Shown one piece after another: positions 1-7,481 of a stretch of DNA of 35,815 nucleotides. Source of the DNA: Planctomycetia bacterium TMED53 (GTDB lineage Bacteria > Planctomycetota > UBA8108 > UBA1146); assembly GCA_002167285.1 (NCBI GenBank), contig NHDG01000041.1, positions 1 to 35,815 of the forward strand, given 5' to 3'. The notes under the pieces were generated by a model. It did no database searches. It was not told the origin of the DNA and saw only the letters and a list, made by a program, of their open reading frames with translations. The stretch's first letter is position 1; each line of letters begins with the position of its first letter. A program made the translations under genes and the position numbers.

Positions 1-218
1 CGGATTTGAGAGAATCTGGCGCCATCGAGCAGGACGCGGACCTCATCATGTTGTTGTACCGAGAAGAGTACTACCAGCCAGAGAAAGAAGATGCCAAAGG
101 ATTGGCTGAAGTGATTGTCGCTAAGCACCGTAAGGGGCAAACGGGAAGCGTCATGCTATCATTCCGCGGTGAAACATTGTCGTTTGCAAATCCACCCCTG
201 CCCAGCGATACCTTTTGA
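1..218 (+). CDS. dnaB: Replicative DNA helicase DnaB, C-terminal fragment (cut by left edge)
   Basis: This is the last ~72 codons of the hexameric replicative helicase that unwinds DNA at the fork; the reading frame enters at base 3. The visible residues carry the end of the RecA-like motor domain: an [16 protein letters not shown] segment, then a [12 protein letters not shown] stretch (the DNA-binding/arginine-finger region of DnaB), and the terminal '[11 protein letters not shown]' tail. These strings are highly typical of DnaB. The stop at 216-218 lies 22 bases before the next gene, which has a clear AGGAGAAG ribosome site, so dnaB may be cotranscribed with the envelope operon that follows. 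Most of the protein, including Walker A and B, lies outside the window. Confidence 0.93.
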   Translation, partial: DLRESGAIEQDADLIMLLYREEYYQPEKEDAKGLAEVIVAKHRKGQTGSVMLSFRGETLSFANPPLPSDTF

Positions 219-240
219 TGAATCTTGAACAGGAGAAGAA

Positions 241-801
241 ATGAAAAATAGTCCTCTGGCCGGCGCCGTCATTGTTTGCGCATTAATAATTTCAGTAGCG
301 TTGTTCTCTACCGGTCTGCTAGGCGTTCCTTACCAGCTCGAGAATCACCGCGTTGGCGTCTGCGATGTTCAGGTTGTGCTCGATCAGATCCCTCAAGGGA
401 AAGCGATCACTGAAGAATTCAATCAGTTGCGCTCCAGCATGGAAAACCAATTGAGAGCTCTGGAGGAAGACCTACGGAAGTTAGAGGGCGAAGCTCAACA
501 GTTAGCACCAGGATCTCCGTCTCGTAGAGATGTGGAAAAGAACTTCGCCATGAAGAATGCGGAGTTGATCTGGAAAAAAGAGGATCTTGAAAAAGAGTTC
601 GCTGCGAAGTTTACCGAACGCCGGGAGACTCTTGTCAGTCTCGTCAGGTCCGCTATCGAAGAAGTTGCGTTAGAAAAAGACTTAGACGTCGTCGTCAACA
701 ATGTTTCGAGGTCTGAAACAGGAACTGTTTACGTGAGCGTCTGGGCGCGCAAGGACATGGATATCACCATAGATGTTATCAACAAGGTCGCACAGAAATA
801 A
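241..801 (+). CDS. OmpH/Skp-family periplasmic chaperone
   Basis: A 186-residue protein with an N-terminal hydrophobic segment (about residues 7-30) that is a signal peptide or membrane anchor, followed by a long charged helical region (about 55-145) rich in E, K, R and L, as expected for the coiled-coil tentacles of Skp. The segment 'VGVCDVQVVLDQIPQGKA' after the signal and 'DLDVVVNN' near the end match the OmpH/Skp beta-sheet body. Skp holds unfolded outer-membrane proteins in the periplasm and hands them to the BAM complex. It is the first gene of a lipid A run; skp next to lpx genes is a well-known arrangement. lpxD, usually found between them, is absent here. The start is supported by AGGAGAAGAA just upstream. 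Confidence 0.85.
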   Translation: MKNSPLAGAVIVCALIISVALFSTGLLGVPYQLENHRVGVCDVQVVLDQIPQGKAITEEFNQLRSSMENQLRALEEDLRKLEGEAQQLAPGSPSRRDVEKNFAMKNAELIWKKEDLEKEFAAKFTERRETLVSLVRSAIEEVALEKDLDVVVNNVSRSETGTVYVSVWARKDMDITIDVINKVAQK

Positions 802-804
802 AAG

Positions 805-2109
805 TTGACCATCCAAGCTCAACACACGATCAAAGAAGAAACGGTTTTTAAGGGACCTGGACTGCACTCAGGGATCGATACAACTGTTCGTCTACTACCA
901 GGAGAACCTGATAGTGGAATCACTTTTGTGAGAACAGACGTTGGCCCCGATATGAAGATCCCTCTCAATCTCGAAACTCTTCGAAAACATCCTCGAAGAA
1001 CGGCGTTCGGGGTTGGTGACGTCGAAGTGCATACATGCGAACACTTATTGTCTGTTCTTCACGTTCTTGGTGTAGAGAATGCCGTGATCGAAATCGACGG
1101 GGAAGAAGTCCCTGGAATGGACGGAAGCTCGCTTCCGTTTCTTGAGGGTATCGGTGAAAGCGGATTAGAGCCGCAAGGGTCTCGAGGCCGATCTTTGACG
1201 ATCGCAACCCCAGTGAGTGCTGAAGAAAACTCAGCAAGTGTCGTGGCATTGCCTGGTGATGATTTACGCGTCACTTATACCCTTCAATACCCTGGTGATC
1301 CCGGATTTAACCAAACGGTCGATTTCCGGATTGATGAAGAGGTTTATCGCAAAGAGATCGCTCCTGCGCGAACTTTTGTCCTTGAGAGGGAAGTGAGCGA
1401 ACTTAAAGCTAGTGGCCTTGGTAAAGGTGCAAATGAACAAAATACAGTCATCGTCACTGATCATGGTGAAGCTTTAGGCGGGAGGTTCAAAGACGAACCT
1501 GCGCGCCATAAAGTCCTCGATTTACTCGGTGATTTGTTTGTTTTGCGATGCTCGCTGCGATGTCACATTATCGCGCACCGTAGTGGCCATAGTTTAAATG
1601 CTCAATTTGCTAAAAATATCGCTCAAGCGCATCTCCGCGAAATGGAACTAGAAGACATTTTGATTCGATCTCCTCGTGGCCTGGAAATTCGGGACATCCA
1701 CAAGCTCCTTCCCCATCGATATCCATTTTTACTGGTAGATCGAGTCTTGGAAGTTGAAGACGGGGTCCGGGCGGTGGGCTTAAAAAATGTCACTATCAAT
1801 GAGGACTTTTTCCAAGGTCACTTCCCTGGTCAGCCGGTGATGCCTGGAGTCCTTCAATTAGAAGCTTTAGCGCAACTTTCAGGTGTACTGCTGCTACGTG
1901 GGAGTCAGGACGCTTCCCGTTTGGCCTACATTCTTGGTATCGATGACGTTAAATTCAGAAAAACCGTCGTTCCCGGAGACCAGTTGATTCTTGAGGCTGA
2001 ATTGAAAAGACTCAGGGAACGCTCTGCACAGGTTCAAGTTCGTGCTACGGTAGACGGTAATCCTGTAACAGAAGCCACCATTCGATTCATGTTGGTAGAC
2101 GCACAATAG
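805..2109 (+). CDS. lpxC/fabZ: Bifunctional LpxC-FabZ: UDP-3-O-acyl-GlcNAc deacetylase / 3-hydroxyacyl-ACP dehydratase
   Basis: A 434-residue fusion. Residues ~1-285 are LpxC, the zinc amidase that commits UDP-acyl-GlcNAc to lipid A: zinc ligands H80 (in HTCEH), H235 and D239 (HKVLD), and the conserved SGH with H262 are all present. Residues ~290-434 are FabZ, which dehydrates 3-hydroxyacyl-ACP in fatty-acid synthesis: LPHRYPFLLVDR, then GHFPGQPVMPGVLQLEALAQ with catalytic H339 and E353. Both active sites therefore look intact. Such fusions are known from Bacteroidota, Chlorobi and other non-proteobacterial lineages. They physically couple two enzymes competing for hydroxyacyl chains. The start is TTG, only three bases after the Skp stop, without a strong ribosome site, so translation is probably coupled. 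Confidence 0.96.
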   Translation: MTIQAQHTIKEETVFKGPGLHSGIDTTVRLLPGEPDSGITFVRTDVGPDMKIPLNLETLRKHPRRTAFGVGDVEVHTCEHLLSVLHVLGVENAVIEIDGEEVPGMDGSSLPFLEGIGESGLEPQGSRGRSLTIATPVSAEENSASVVALPGDDLRVTYTLQYPGDPGFNQTVDFRIDEEVYRKEIAPARTFVLEREVSELKASGLGKGANEQNTVIVTDHGEALGGRFKDEPARHKVLDLLGDLFVLRCSLRCHIIAHRSGHSLNAQFAKNIAQAHLREMELEDILIRSPRGLEIRDIHKLLPHRYPFLLVDRVLEVEDGVRAVGLKNVTINEDFFQGHFPGQPVMPGVLQLEALAQLSGVLLLRGSQDASRLAYILGIDDVKFRKTVVPGDQLILEAELKRLRERSAQVQVRATVDGNPVTEATIRFMLVDAQ

Positions 2110-2119
2110 GGAGTTCAAT

Positions 2120-2905
2120 GTGATTCATCCGACAGCAGTAGTCGATCCCAGCGCAGAGATCGGTAGGGGTGTCGAAGTCGGCCCTGGTGCTTATGTGGGC
2201 CCCCAAGTCACTATTGGGGACGACTGCGTGATTCACCACCATGCGTCCATCGTTCGTTGTACTCGTATGGGTGAGCGGAACGTCATCCACGCAGGTTCGG
2301 TGATCGGTGGTGATCCTCAAGATAAAAAGTGGCAAGGCGAAGAAACTTGGCTCGAAATCGGGTCTGATAACCTCTTTAGGGAGCACTGCACCATCAATCG
2401 GGGAACGATTCAGGGTGGCGGGCTAACGAAACTTGGTAGCCGCTGCTACATCCTTGCAAGTTCTCATGTGGCTCATGATTGCATGGTCGGTAATGAAGTG
2501 ATTATGGCAAATGGCGTTCTACTTGGTGGTCATGTTGTCGTTGAAGATCAGGCCGGGTTTGGAGGCCTTGCCGCCGTTCACCACTATGCAACGGTGGGTC
2601 GGCTTGCGTTCATCGGTGGAATGACAAAGGTCAGCACTGATGCACCGCCATTTCTAATAACCGAAGGAAATCCTGCCCGAGTTCGTGCGGTCAACACTGT
2701 CGGTATGAAACGAGCAGGGATTGACGAATCGGTTTGTGCTTGGGTCAAGGAAGCTCAAAGACTTTTGTACAGCAATAATATGATTCGCCGGGAAGCTTTC
2801 CAGTTGCTGGAACAGCGAGGCGAAGTCCCCGAAGAGGGGATCCATTTGCGGTCTTTCTTACGTCGCTCTGAAGAAGGACGTCAAGGACGGGCTATCCAGC
2901 CCTAG
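2120..2905 (+). CDS. lpxA: Acyl-ACP--UDP-GlcNAc O-acyltransferase LpxA
   Basis: 261 residues, the normal LpxA length (E. coli 262). It catalyses the first step of lipid A synthesis, moving a 3-hydroxyacyl chain from ACP to UDP-GlcNAc. The N-terminal half shows the left-handed beta-helix hexapeptide pattern (IHPTAVVDPSAEIG, VEVGPGAYVGPQV, TIGDD). The catalytic histidine is H119 in SHVAHDC. The C-terminal ~70 residues form the helical trimer cap. The start is GTG at 2120, giving the usual V/M-IHPTA beginning; the ATG at 2118 is out of frame. It lies 10 bases after lpxC-fabZ and 7 bases before the dehydrogenase. The dehydrogenase neighbour raises the possibility that this LpxA acts on a 3-amino sugar nucleotide and makes an amide bond (see findings). 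Confidence 0.96.
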   Translation: MIHPTAVVDPSAEIGRGVEVGPGAYVGPQVTIGDDCVIHHHASIVRCTRMGERNVIHAGSVIGGDPQDKKWQGEETWLEIGSDNLFREHCTINRGTIQGGGLTKLGSRCYILASSHVAHDCMVGNEVIMANGVLLGGHVVVEDQAGFGGLAAVHHYATVGRLAFIGGMTKVSTDAPPFLITEGNPARVRAVNTVGMKRAGIDESVCAWVKEAQRLLYSNNMIRREAFQLLEQRGEVPEEGIHLRSFLRRSEEGRQGRAIQP

Positions 2906-2912
2906 GAGGCAA

Positions 2913-3926
2913 ATGAGAGTTGCGGTCATCGGTGTCGGCCATTTAGGTCGCGCACACGCTAGAAACTGGAACGAAATTCCTGAAGCAGATCTGGTCGGTG
3001 TTTACGATTCAGACGCGGATCGTTGCCAGCAAATTGCGACAGAGTTCAACTGTCGGCCATTCAGAAACCCTGAAGAGATCGTGGATCAGGTGGATGCCGT
3101 GAGCATCGTGACCCCCACTCCGCTTCACCGAGTGACTGCGGATCCTTTCTTGCGTGCAGGAAAAGCGGTGTTGGTTGAGAAGCCACTCGCTCACACCATT
3201 GAGGACGCTCTTGCGATATGCGAACTCGCCGAATCCAATGGCGCAATTTTACAAGTAGGGCACATTGAGCGCTTTAATCCTGTCGTCCGATCCGCTCTGC
3301 GGGAGATCGACGATCCGGTCTTCATTGAGTGCGATAGAATCCATCCATTCTCACTGCGATCAACGGAAACCAGTGTTGTCCACGATCTGATGATCCACGA
3401 CATCGATATCGTTCTTCATCTTCTGTCCAGTGAGTTGACTCAAGTTGAGGCTCATGGAACACCTGTTCTCTCTCCGACAGAGGACTTGGCCCATGCTCGA
3501 CTCAGTTTTGCTAGCGGTGCGACCGCGTTCGTAAAAACAAGCCGCGTGGCCTTTAGTCGCTCTCGAAAAGTTCGGATCTTTGCCCCTCGCCACTATTTGA
3601 GCCTCGATTTAGTGGAGAGGACCGGTTTTCAGGTCAAGCTCGATTCTGAATATGATCCCGCTGATTTCCTCGACGATCATGGGCGCTTGATGGCGCCAGA
3701 GGGTGCAGAGGATTTCCTGGGGAAAATCTTGAACCAAACCCCTTTAGAGATCAGTGGTTCAGAGCCTTTAAGGGCAGAGCTCGACGCTTTCCTGGCCTCT
3801 GCTCGTGGAGAGCGTCCTCCTGCGGTTTCTGGACAACAGGGCGTTCGCGCGATCAAAGCTGCAGAAATGGTCTTGGATAGCCTTAGAAGCCGTCAGGGGC
3901 GCCTTTCCGGTCCTTCTCACGCCTAA
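2913..3926 (+). CDS. Gfo/Idh/MocA-family NAD(P)-dependent oxidoreductase, possibly GnnA-like UDP-GlcNAc 3-dehydrogenase
   Basis: 337 residues. The N-terminal Rossmann fold is plain (GVGHLG, residues 7-12; acidic D32 after strand 2), followed by the EKP motif at 89-91 (catalytic lysine region of the family), then VGHIERFNP and a DLMIHDIDI helix. In Acidithiobacillus and Leptospira a protein of this family, GnnA, sits beside lpxA and oxidises C3 of UDP-GlcNAc so that the aminotransferase GnnB can install a 3-amino group. The position here, last in the skp-lpxC/fabZ-lpxA run with AGGAGG just before its ATG, fits that role. No DegT/GnnB-type aminotransferase is present in the window, so substrate and partner remain inference. 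The family also contains many unrelated sugar dehydrogenases. Confidence 0.85.
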   Translation: MRVAVIGVGHLGRAHARNWNEIPEADLVGVYDSDADRCQQIATEFNCRPFRNPEEIVDQVDAVSIVTPTPLHRVTADPFLRAGKAVLVEKPLAHTIEDALAICELAESNGAILQVGHIERFNPVVRSALREIDDPVFIECDRIHPFSLRSTETSVVHDLMIHDIDIVLHLLSSELTQVEAHGTPVLSPTEDLAHARLSFASGATAFVKTSRVAFSRSRKVRIFAPRHYLSLDLVERTGFQVKLDSEYDPADFLDDHGRLMAPEGAEDFLGKILNQTPLEISGSEPLRAELDAFLASARGERPPAVSGQQGVRAIKAAEMVLDSLRSRQGRLSGPSHA

Positions 3927-3934
3927 TGCCAGGG

Positions 3935-3967
3935 TCGAGAGCTTTACCGTCTCGGTTCAGCTTTTTT
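3935..3967 (+). terminator. Rho-independent terminator after the lipid A operon
   Basis: AGCTTTACC (3940-3948) pairs with GGTTCAGCT (3954-3962) around a GTCTC loop, with a small internal mismatch; an alternative CGAGA/TCTCG stem overlaps it. A run of six T follows at 3962-3967. It sits 13-40 bases after the dehydrogenase stop and before the rpsB promoter. Confidence 0.6.
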
Positions 3968-3992
3968 GGGGTGGGCTGATCACCTGATTTGA

Positions 3993-4021
3993 TTGATGGT
4001 CTTCAGCTAGATCGCTAATTT
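3993..4021 (+). promoter_or_regulatory. Sigma70-like promoter of the rpsB operon
   Basis: TTGATG (3993-3998), 17-base spacer, TAATTT (4016-4021). Transcription would begin near 4028 and leave a leader of about 120 bases before rpsB. That leader contains a CTGGGA/TCCCAG hairpin around 4068-4082 that could take part in autogenous S2 control, though I do not recognise a defined S2-binding motif. Confidence 0.5.
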
Positions 4022-4151
4022 ACCTGCTGGATCGGCCATCGGGGCGATCCTAACTCGTCGTCATTTTCTGGGACGATTCCCAGATCAACAATTTCCTCCC
4101 GCGGGTAACCTGCCAAAAGGGCCCCTTAATCGGGAAGAGGAAGGAAGCTCA

Positions 4152-5093
4152 ATGTCCGGATTACAGATCCAGGAATTAATCGAAGCTGGTGTTCATTTTG
4201 GTCACCGCTCAAGTCGTTGGCACCCTGCCATGGCTCCCTACATTCACCAAAAACACAATAAGATTCACGTGATCGATCTTCGCCAAACGGTTCGTGGAAT
4301 CGTTCGTGCGCAACATTTCCTTGAGAGCATCTGCGCTGCCGGCCACGAGATTGTTTTCGTGGGAACCAAATCGCAGGAACGAGAAGTTGTTCGTGAGCAA
4401 TCTGGCCGCTGCGGAATGCATTTCTGTGTGCACCGTTGGCTCGGTGGAACCCTGACGAATTTCCAGACGATTCGTTCCAGGCTGCGTCGTCTTGAGGAAC
4501 TTGAAAGAATGCTGGCAGATGCGACCGACGGCTCCCGCGGAAAAAAAGAGCTCGCCACAATGGAGCGTGAGCGCCGCAAGATCTTCAGGAACCTAGAGGG
4601 CATTCGCAATATGAATCGTCTGCCGGGAGCGATGATCACCGTCGATGTCCGCAGAGACGAGATTGCCGTTCGTGAAGCTCGCAGCAAAGGGATCCCCGTG
4701 ATCTCCATCGTCGATACTGATTGCGATCCAAGTCTTGTCGATATTCCGATCCCAGGAAACGACGACGCCTTCAGAAGTATTGAGGTCATCCTGAGTCGTT
4801 TGGCGGACGCCATCATTTCAGGGAAGGACAAGTTGGTTGCTCAACAACAAGAAGAGGCGGCACGTAAATCCTCAGAAGAGCGGAAAGCCAAAGAGAAGGA
4901 AAAAACTCGCAATTTGACCAAGGAAAACAGGGCTAAAGAGTTCACACCTCCTCAGCCTGCCCCTGGAGCGGACGCCCCAGCGACGACTAAAACAAAGCCG
5001 AAGTTGGTAGTTACCCCTGAAAACGGTGGACCAAAAGCCGCTTCTGACAACAGTGAGAATGCCAACCAGGTTGGCGAAAATAAATCTGAATAA
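4152..5093 (+). CDS. rpsB: 30S ribosomal protein S2 with charged C-terminal extension
   Basis: 313 residues. The first ~230 are a normal S2: 'QELIEAGVHFGHRSSRWHP' at the start, then IHVIDLRQTV, HRWLGGTLTNFQTIRSR, RLPGAMITVDV and SIVDTDCDPSLVDIPIPGNDDA. S2 is assembled late on the small subunit and is needed for S1 binding. E. coli S2 is 241 residues; here ~75 extra residues follow, first a K/E-rich helix-forming stretch (about 225-260, EEAARKSSEERKAKEKEKT) and then a P/A/N/S-rich low-complexity tail. Extensions of S2 occur in several phyla; their function is unclear. The start has a strong GGAAGGA site. First gene of the classical rpsB-tsf-pyrH-frr operon. Confidence 0.97.
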   Translation: MSGLQIQELIEAGVHFGHRSSRWHPAMAPYIHQKHNKIHVIDLRQTVRGIVRAQHFLESICAAGHEIVFVGTKSQEREVVREQSGRCGMHFCVHRWLGGTLTNFQTIRSRLRRLEELERMLADATDGSRGKKELATMERERRKIFRNLEGIRNMNRLPGAMITVDVRRDEIAVREARSKGIPVISIVDTDCDPSLVDIPIPGNDDAFRSIEVILSRLADAIISGKDKLVAQQQEEAARKSSEERKAKEKEKTRNLTKENRAKEFTPPQPAPGADAPATTKTKPKLVVTPENGGPKAASDNSENANQVGENKSE

Positions 5094-5099
5094 AATTTC

Positions 5100-5134
5100 G
5101 CCAGGCTAACCCCCTGGCTGATCGGAGAACCGAT
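5100..5134 (+). promoter_or_regulatory. Tandem hairpins in the rpsB-tsf spacer, the second enclosing the tsf ribosome site and start
   Basis: GCCAGG (5100-5105) pairs with CCTGGC (5113-5118). Directly after it ATCGG (5121-5125) pairs perfectly with CCGAT (5130-5134) around AGAA. The second stem contains the GGAG ribosome site (5124-5127) and the first two bases of the tsf ATG (5133-5135), so folding would hide the tsf start. There is no T tract, so this looks like translational control or mRNA stability rather than termination. Confidence 0.45.
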
Positions 5135-5723
5135 GAGTGACTTCAGTGCCAAAGATGTTGCCGAGCTTAGGCAGCGCACCGGCGTTGGCATGATGGAATG
5201 CAAAAAGGCATTACAGGAAGCATCTGGAGACCTTGAAGCAGCGGTAGACTTGCTCAGGGCCCGCGGTGCACAGCTCGCCGCCAAGAAAGCAGACCGAGCC
5301 ACTAATCAGGGCTGGGTTGGCTCCTACGTCCACTCCAACGGCAAAATCGGCGTCATCGTTGAAGTGCTGTGCGAAACGGACTTCGTGGCCAAAAACGATC
5401 AATTCCAAGAGCTGATTAGGGATATTGCCATGCATATCGCAGCAATGAATCCAAAGGCCTTGAATCCTGATGAACTTGATCCTGCTGTCGTCGAGCGCGA
5501 GCGCGCAGTTTTCATGGAGCAGGTTCAGGACAAGCCTGAAAATATGCGTGGGAACATTGTCGAAGGTAAACTAAATAAGTTTTACTCAGAGGTGTGCCTT
5601 CTTCGCCAAGCCTTTGTTAAAGACGACAAGAAGTCGATTGAACAAGTCATCACCGATGCCATCGCAACGATTGGTGAAAACATTCAACTGACCCGGTTCC
5701 ATCGACTTGAAATCGGGCAGTAG
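5133..5723 (+). CDS. tsf: Translation elongation factor Ts (short form)
   Basis: 196 residues; exchanges GDP for GTP on EF-Tu. The N-terminal UBA-like domain (residues ~4-40: VAELRQRTGVGMMECKKAL) and the core with the EF-Tu contact VLCETDFVAKNDQF (about 88-101) are clear, followed by 'MHIAAMNPKAL' and a C-terminal 'IGENIQLTRFHRLEIG'. E. coli EF-Ts is 283 residues; this is the compact one-core version known from Thermus and many other phyla, so it is not truncated. Preceded by GGAG inside a hairpin. Second gene of the translation operon. Confidence 0.97.
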   Translation: MSDFSAKDVAELRQRTGVGMMECKKALQEASGDLEAAVDLLRARGAQLAAKKADRATNQGWVGSYVHSNGKIGVIVEVLCETDFVAKNDQFQELIRDIAMHIAAMNPKALNPDELDPAVVERERAVFMEQVQDKPENMRGNIVEGKLNKFYSEVCLLRQAFVKDDKKSIEQVITDAIATIGENIQLTRFHRLEIGQ

Positions 5724-5741
5724 CGACGAAAGGTCAGTGCG

Positions 5742-6446
5742 TTGGCACGCAGAGTCCTTCTAAAAGTCAGCGGTGAAGCGCTCGGTGGATCTGCTGGAAT
5801 TGGAATTTGTCAAAATTCACTCGCCCGAATCACCCAGCAGGTGGCTCGGGCGAGTTCTCATGTTGAGATCGCGATCGTTGTTGGAGCTGGGAACATTTGC
5901 CGCGGGCAAGATTGGTCGGCGACTGATCTACCTCAGCCACTCGCTGACTCTATCGGAATGGCTGCGACCCATGTTAATGGCCTTTCCATCCACGCTCATT
6001 TGCGTTTATTGGGAGTCCAATCGGTGGTGATGGGGGCGGGGTCTCCCGTTCCGCAAGTGGCCGCTTTTGATTCTTTGATAGGGCGCAATGAGCTTGAGAA
6101 TGGGAAAGTGGTGATCCTTACAGGAGGCACCGGTAATCCCTTTTTCACAACTGATACCTGTAGCGCTTTGCGTGCCGCAGAGTTGGACTGCTCCGAGATT
6201 CTCAAGGCCACAAAGGTCGACGGAGTTTACGAAAACGATCCGGTAGAGAATCCAAATGCGAAACTTTTTGACCAATTGACATTTGAAGAGGCTCTAAGAC
6301 TGAAAATTCGAGTTATGGACTCGACAGCTTTCACGATGTGTAATGAACAAGATATCGCTGTAAGGGTCTTTAACATTGCCGCAGAAGCCGCAATTGAAAA
6401 AGCATTACTGGGAGAGCCTGTTGGAACATTGGTCTTCTCTGACTGA
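5742..6446 (+). CDS. pyrH: UMP kinase
   Basis: 234 residues, usual family length (E. coli 241). Phosphorylates UMP to UDP in pyrimidine synthesis; hexameric amino-acid-kinase fold. Visible motifs: RRVLLKVSGEALGG at the start (phosphate-binding lysine), VVGAGNICRG, GMAATHVNGLSI, the GTGNPFFTTDTCSALRAAEL nucleotide loop and KVDGVYENDP. The start is TTG at 5742, with AAAGG about 9 bases upstream; no in-frame ATG precedes the KVSGE motif. It sits 18 bases after tsf in the usual order and 53 bases before frr. Confidence 0.95.
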   Translation: MARRVLLKVSGEALGGSAGIGICQNSLARITQQVARASSHVEIAIVVGAGNICRGQDWSATDLPQPLADSIGMAATHVNGLSIHAHLRLLGVQSVVMGAGSPVPQVAAFDSLIGRNELENGKVVILTGGTGNPFFTTDTCSALRAAELDCSEILKATKVDGVYENDPVENPNAKLFDQLTFEEALRLKIRVMDSTAFTMCNEQDIAVRVFNIAAEAAIEKALLGEPVGTLVFSD

Positions 6447-6461
6447 AGGGGTTTATCCCCT
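6447..6461 (+). promoter_or_regulatory. Short hairpin in the pyrH-frr spacer
   Basis: AGGGG (6447-6451) and CCCCT (6457-6461) form a five-base stem with a TTTAT loop directly after the pyrH stop. There is no T tract, so readthrough into frr is expected; it may set the relative stability of the two messages. Confidence 0.35.
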
Positions 6462-6499
6462 GAAATCCAACCCTCAACCAGGTTTAGAAAGGATTCTCG

Positions 6500-7057
6500 A
6501 TGATCGACGAGATAGTTCAGGACGCGGAAGATCGAATGTCGAAAGCTCTCGATTTCATGCGGGATGAATTCCGTGGAATGAGGACAGGTCGAGCTCACCC
6601 GGGGCTCGTGGAATCGATCCGTGTGGATTACTACGGCACACCGACTCCCATCAAGGATATGGCGAGTATCTCTGTCCCTGAAGCTGATCAGATCGTCATC
6701 AAGCCTTTTGATGCCAATGCCATAGGTGATATGGAAAAGGGGCTTCTTGCTTCAGATTTAGGGATCACCCCACAAAATGACGGTAAATTGATCCGCCTCA
6801 AAGTTCCTCCACTTTCCGAAGATCGCCGAAAGCAGCTTGTTTCAAGGGCTAAAGAGATTGCTGAAGAATCCAGAATTTCCATGAGAAACGTCCGTAGGGA
6901 CGCAAATAAGACCTTTGAAACCTCCAAAAAAGACGGAGATTTGTCAGAAGACGAGCTGTCCTCCAGTAAAGATCGAATCCAGCAGATCCTCAAATCCCTC
7001 GAAAATCAGGTCGACGAGGACTTGAAGCGGAAAACTGCTGAATTGATGGAAATTTGA
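6500..7057 (+). CDS. frr: Ribosome recycling factor
   Basis: 185 residues, exactly the usual length. Together with EF-G it splits the post-termination ribosome. The N-terminal helix with 'MSKALDFMRDEFRGMRTGRAHP' and the conserved VDYYGTPTPIKDMASISVPE segment, then DLGITPQNDGKLIRL and PPLSEDRRKQL, are diagnostic; the C-terminal three-helix-bundle strand ends in 'DEDLKRKTAELMEI'. AAGGA lies six bases before the ATG. Last gene of rpsB-tsf-pyrH-frr. Confidence 0.97.
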   Translation: MIDEIVQDAEDRMSKALDFMRDEFRGMRTGRAHPGLVESIRVDYYGTPTPIKDMASISVPEADQIVIKPFDANAIGDMEKGLLASDLGITPQNDGKLIRLKVPPLSEDRRKQLVSRAKEIAEESRISMRNVRRDANKTFETSKKDGDLSEDELSSSKDRIQQILKSLENQVDEDLKRKTAELMEI

Positions 7058-7074
7058 TTTTCGGACGGAAGATG

Positions 7075-7103
7075 TTGACGAGCAATTTCAGTCTCGTTAC
7101 CTT
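7075..7103 (+). promoter_or_regulatory. Sigma70-like promoter of the tRNA pair
   Basis: TTGACG (7075-7080), 17-base spacer, TACCTT (7098-7103). Transcription would start near 7110, only a few bases before the 5' end of tRNA-Lys at 7114. Spacing and position are what a stable-RNA promoter should show. Confidence 0.6.
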
Positions 7104-7113
7104 CCTTCGTTCG

Positions 7114-7186
7114 GGGAGCATAGCTCAGTTGGTAGAGCAACGCCCTTTTAAGGCGTCGGTCGATGGTTCGAGCCCATCTGCTCTCA
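7114..7186 (+). tRNA. tRNA-Lys (anticodon UUU)
   Basis: Complete 73-base cloverleaf: acceptor GGGAGCA (7114-7120) with TGCTCTC (7179-7185), D arm GCTC...GAGC, anticodon arm ACGCC-CTTTTAA-GGCGT with TTT in the loop, T arm GATGG-TTCGAGC-CCATC, discriminator A. CCA is not encoded, so a CCA-adding enzyme is required. Confidence 0.95.
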
Positions 7187-7197
7187 TTTAGAAATTA

Positions 7198-7272
7198 GGC
7201 CCCATCGTCTAGTCAGGTCTAGGACATCAGGTTTTCATCCTGAGAACAGGGGTTCGAATCCCCTTGGGGTCA
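7198..7272 (+). tRNA. tRNA-Glu (anticodon UUC)
   Basis: Complete 75-base cloverleaf 11 bases after tRNA-Lys: acceptor GGCCCCA (7198-7204) with TGGGGTC (7265-7271), anticodon loop TTTTCAT between CAGG and CCTG giving TTC, T arm AGGGG-TTCGAAT-CCCCT, discriminator A. CCA is not encoded. Probably cotranscribed with tRNA-Lys. Confidence 0.95.
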
Positions 7273-7282
7273 TTTAAATCCA

Positions 7283-7310
7283 AAGGTCAGTACCCTCGGG
7301 TACTGGCCTT
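7283..7310 (+). terminator. Strong hairpin terminator after the tRNA pair
   Basis: AAGGTCAGTACCC (7283-7295) pairs with GGGTACTGGCCTT (7298-7310), a 13-base stem with one G-U pair, followed by an AT-rich stretch with broken T runs. It begins 11 bases after tRNA-Glu and closes the tRNA transcript. Confidence 0.8.
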
Positions 7311-7481
7311 TATTAATTCTAAAAGCACGATTCCAAGGCATTTCTTTACAGATTTGCACTTACAACCGTTCTCGTCCCGAATTGCTCACATTTCCGTGAT
7401 TGGTAACCTTTGTTTTCATTCATCAGGAGAACTTAAGCGGTAGGATATTGAGATTGAAGCATGCCGAAATTTGGAGGTCCT

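Noticed and set aside
4022-4151. Defined S2-binding leader element before rpsB
   Set aside because: Hairpins exist but do not match a motif I can recall with confidence.
4265-4831. 188-residue minus-strand frame opposite rpsB
   Set aside because: R/S/I-rich mirror of the S2 coding sequence with no start signals.
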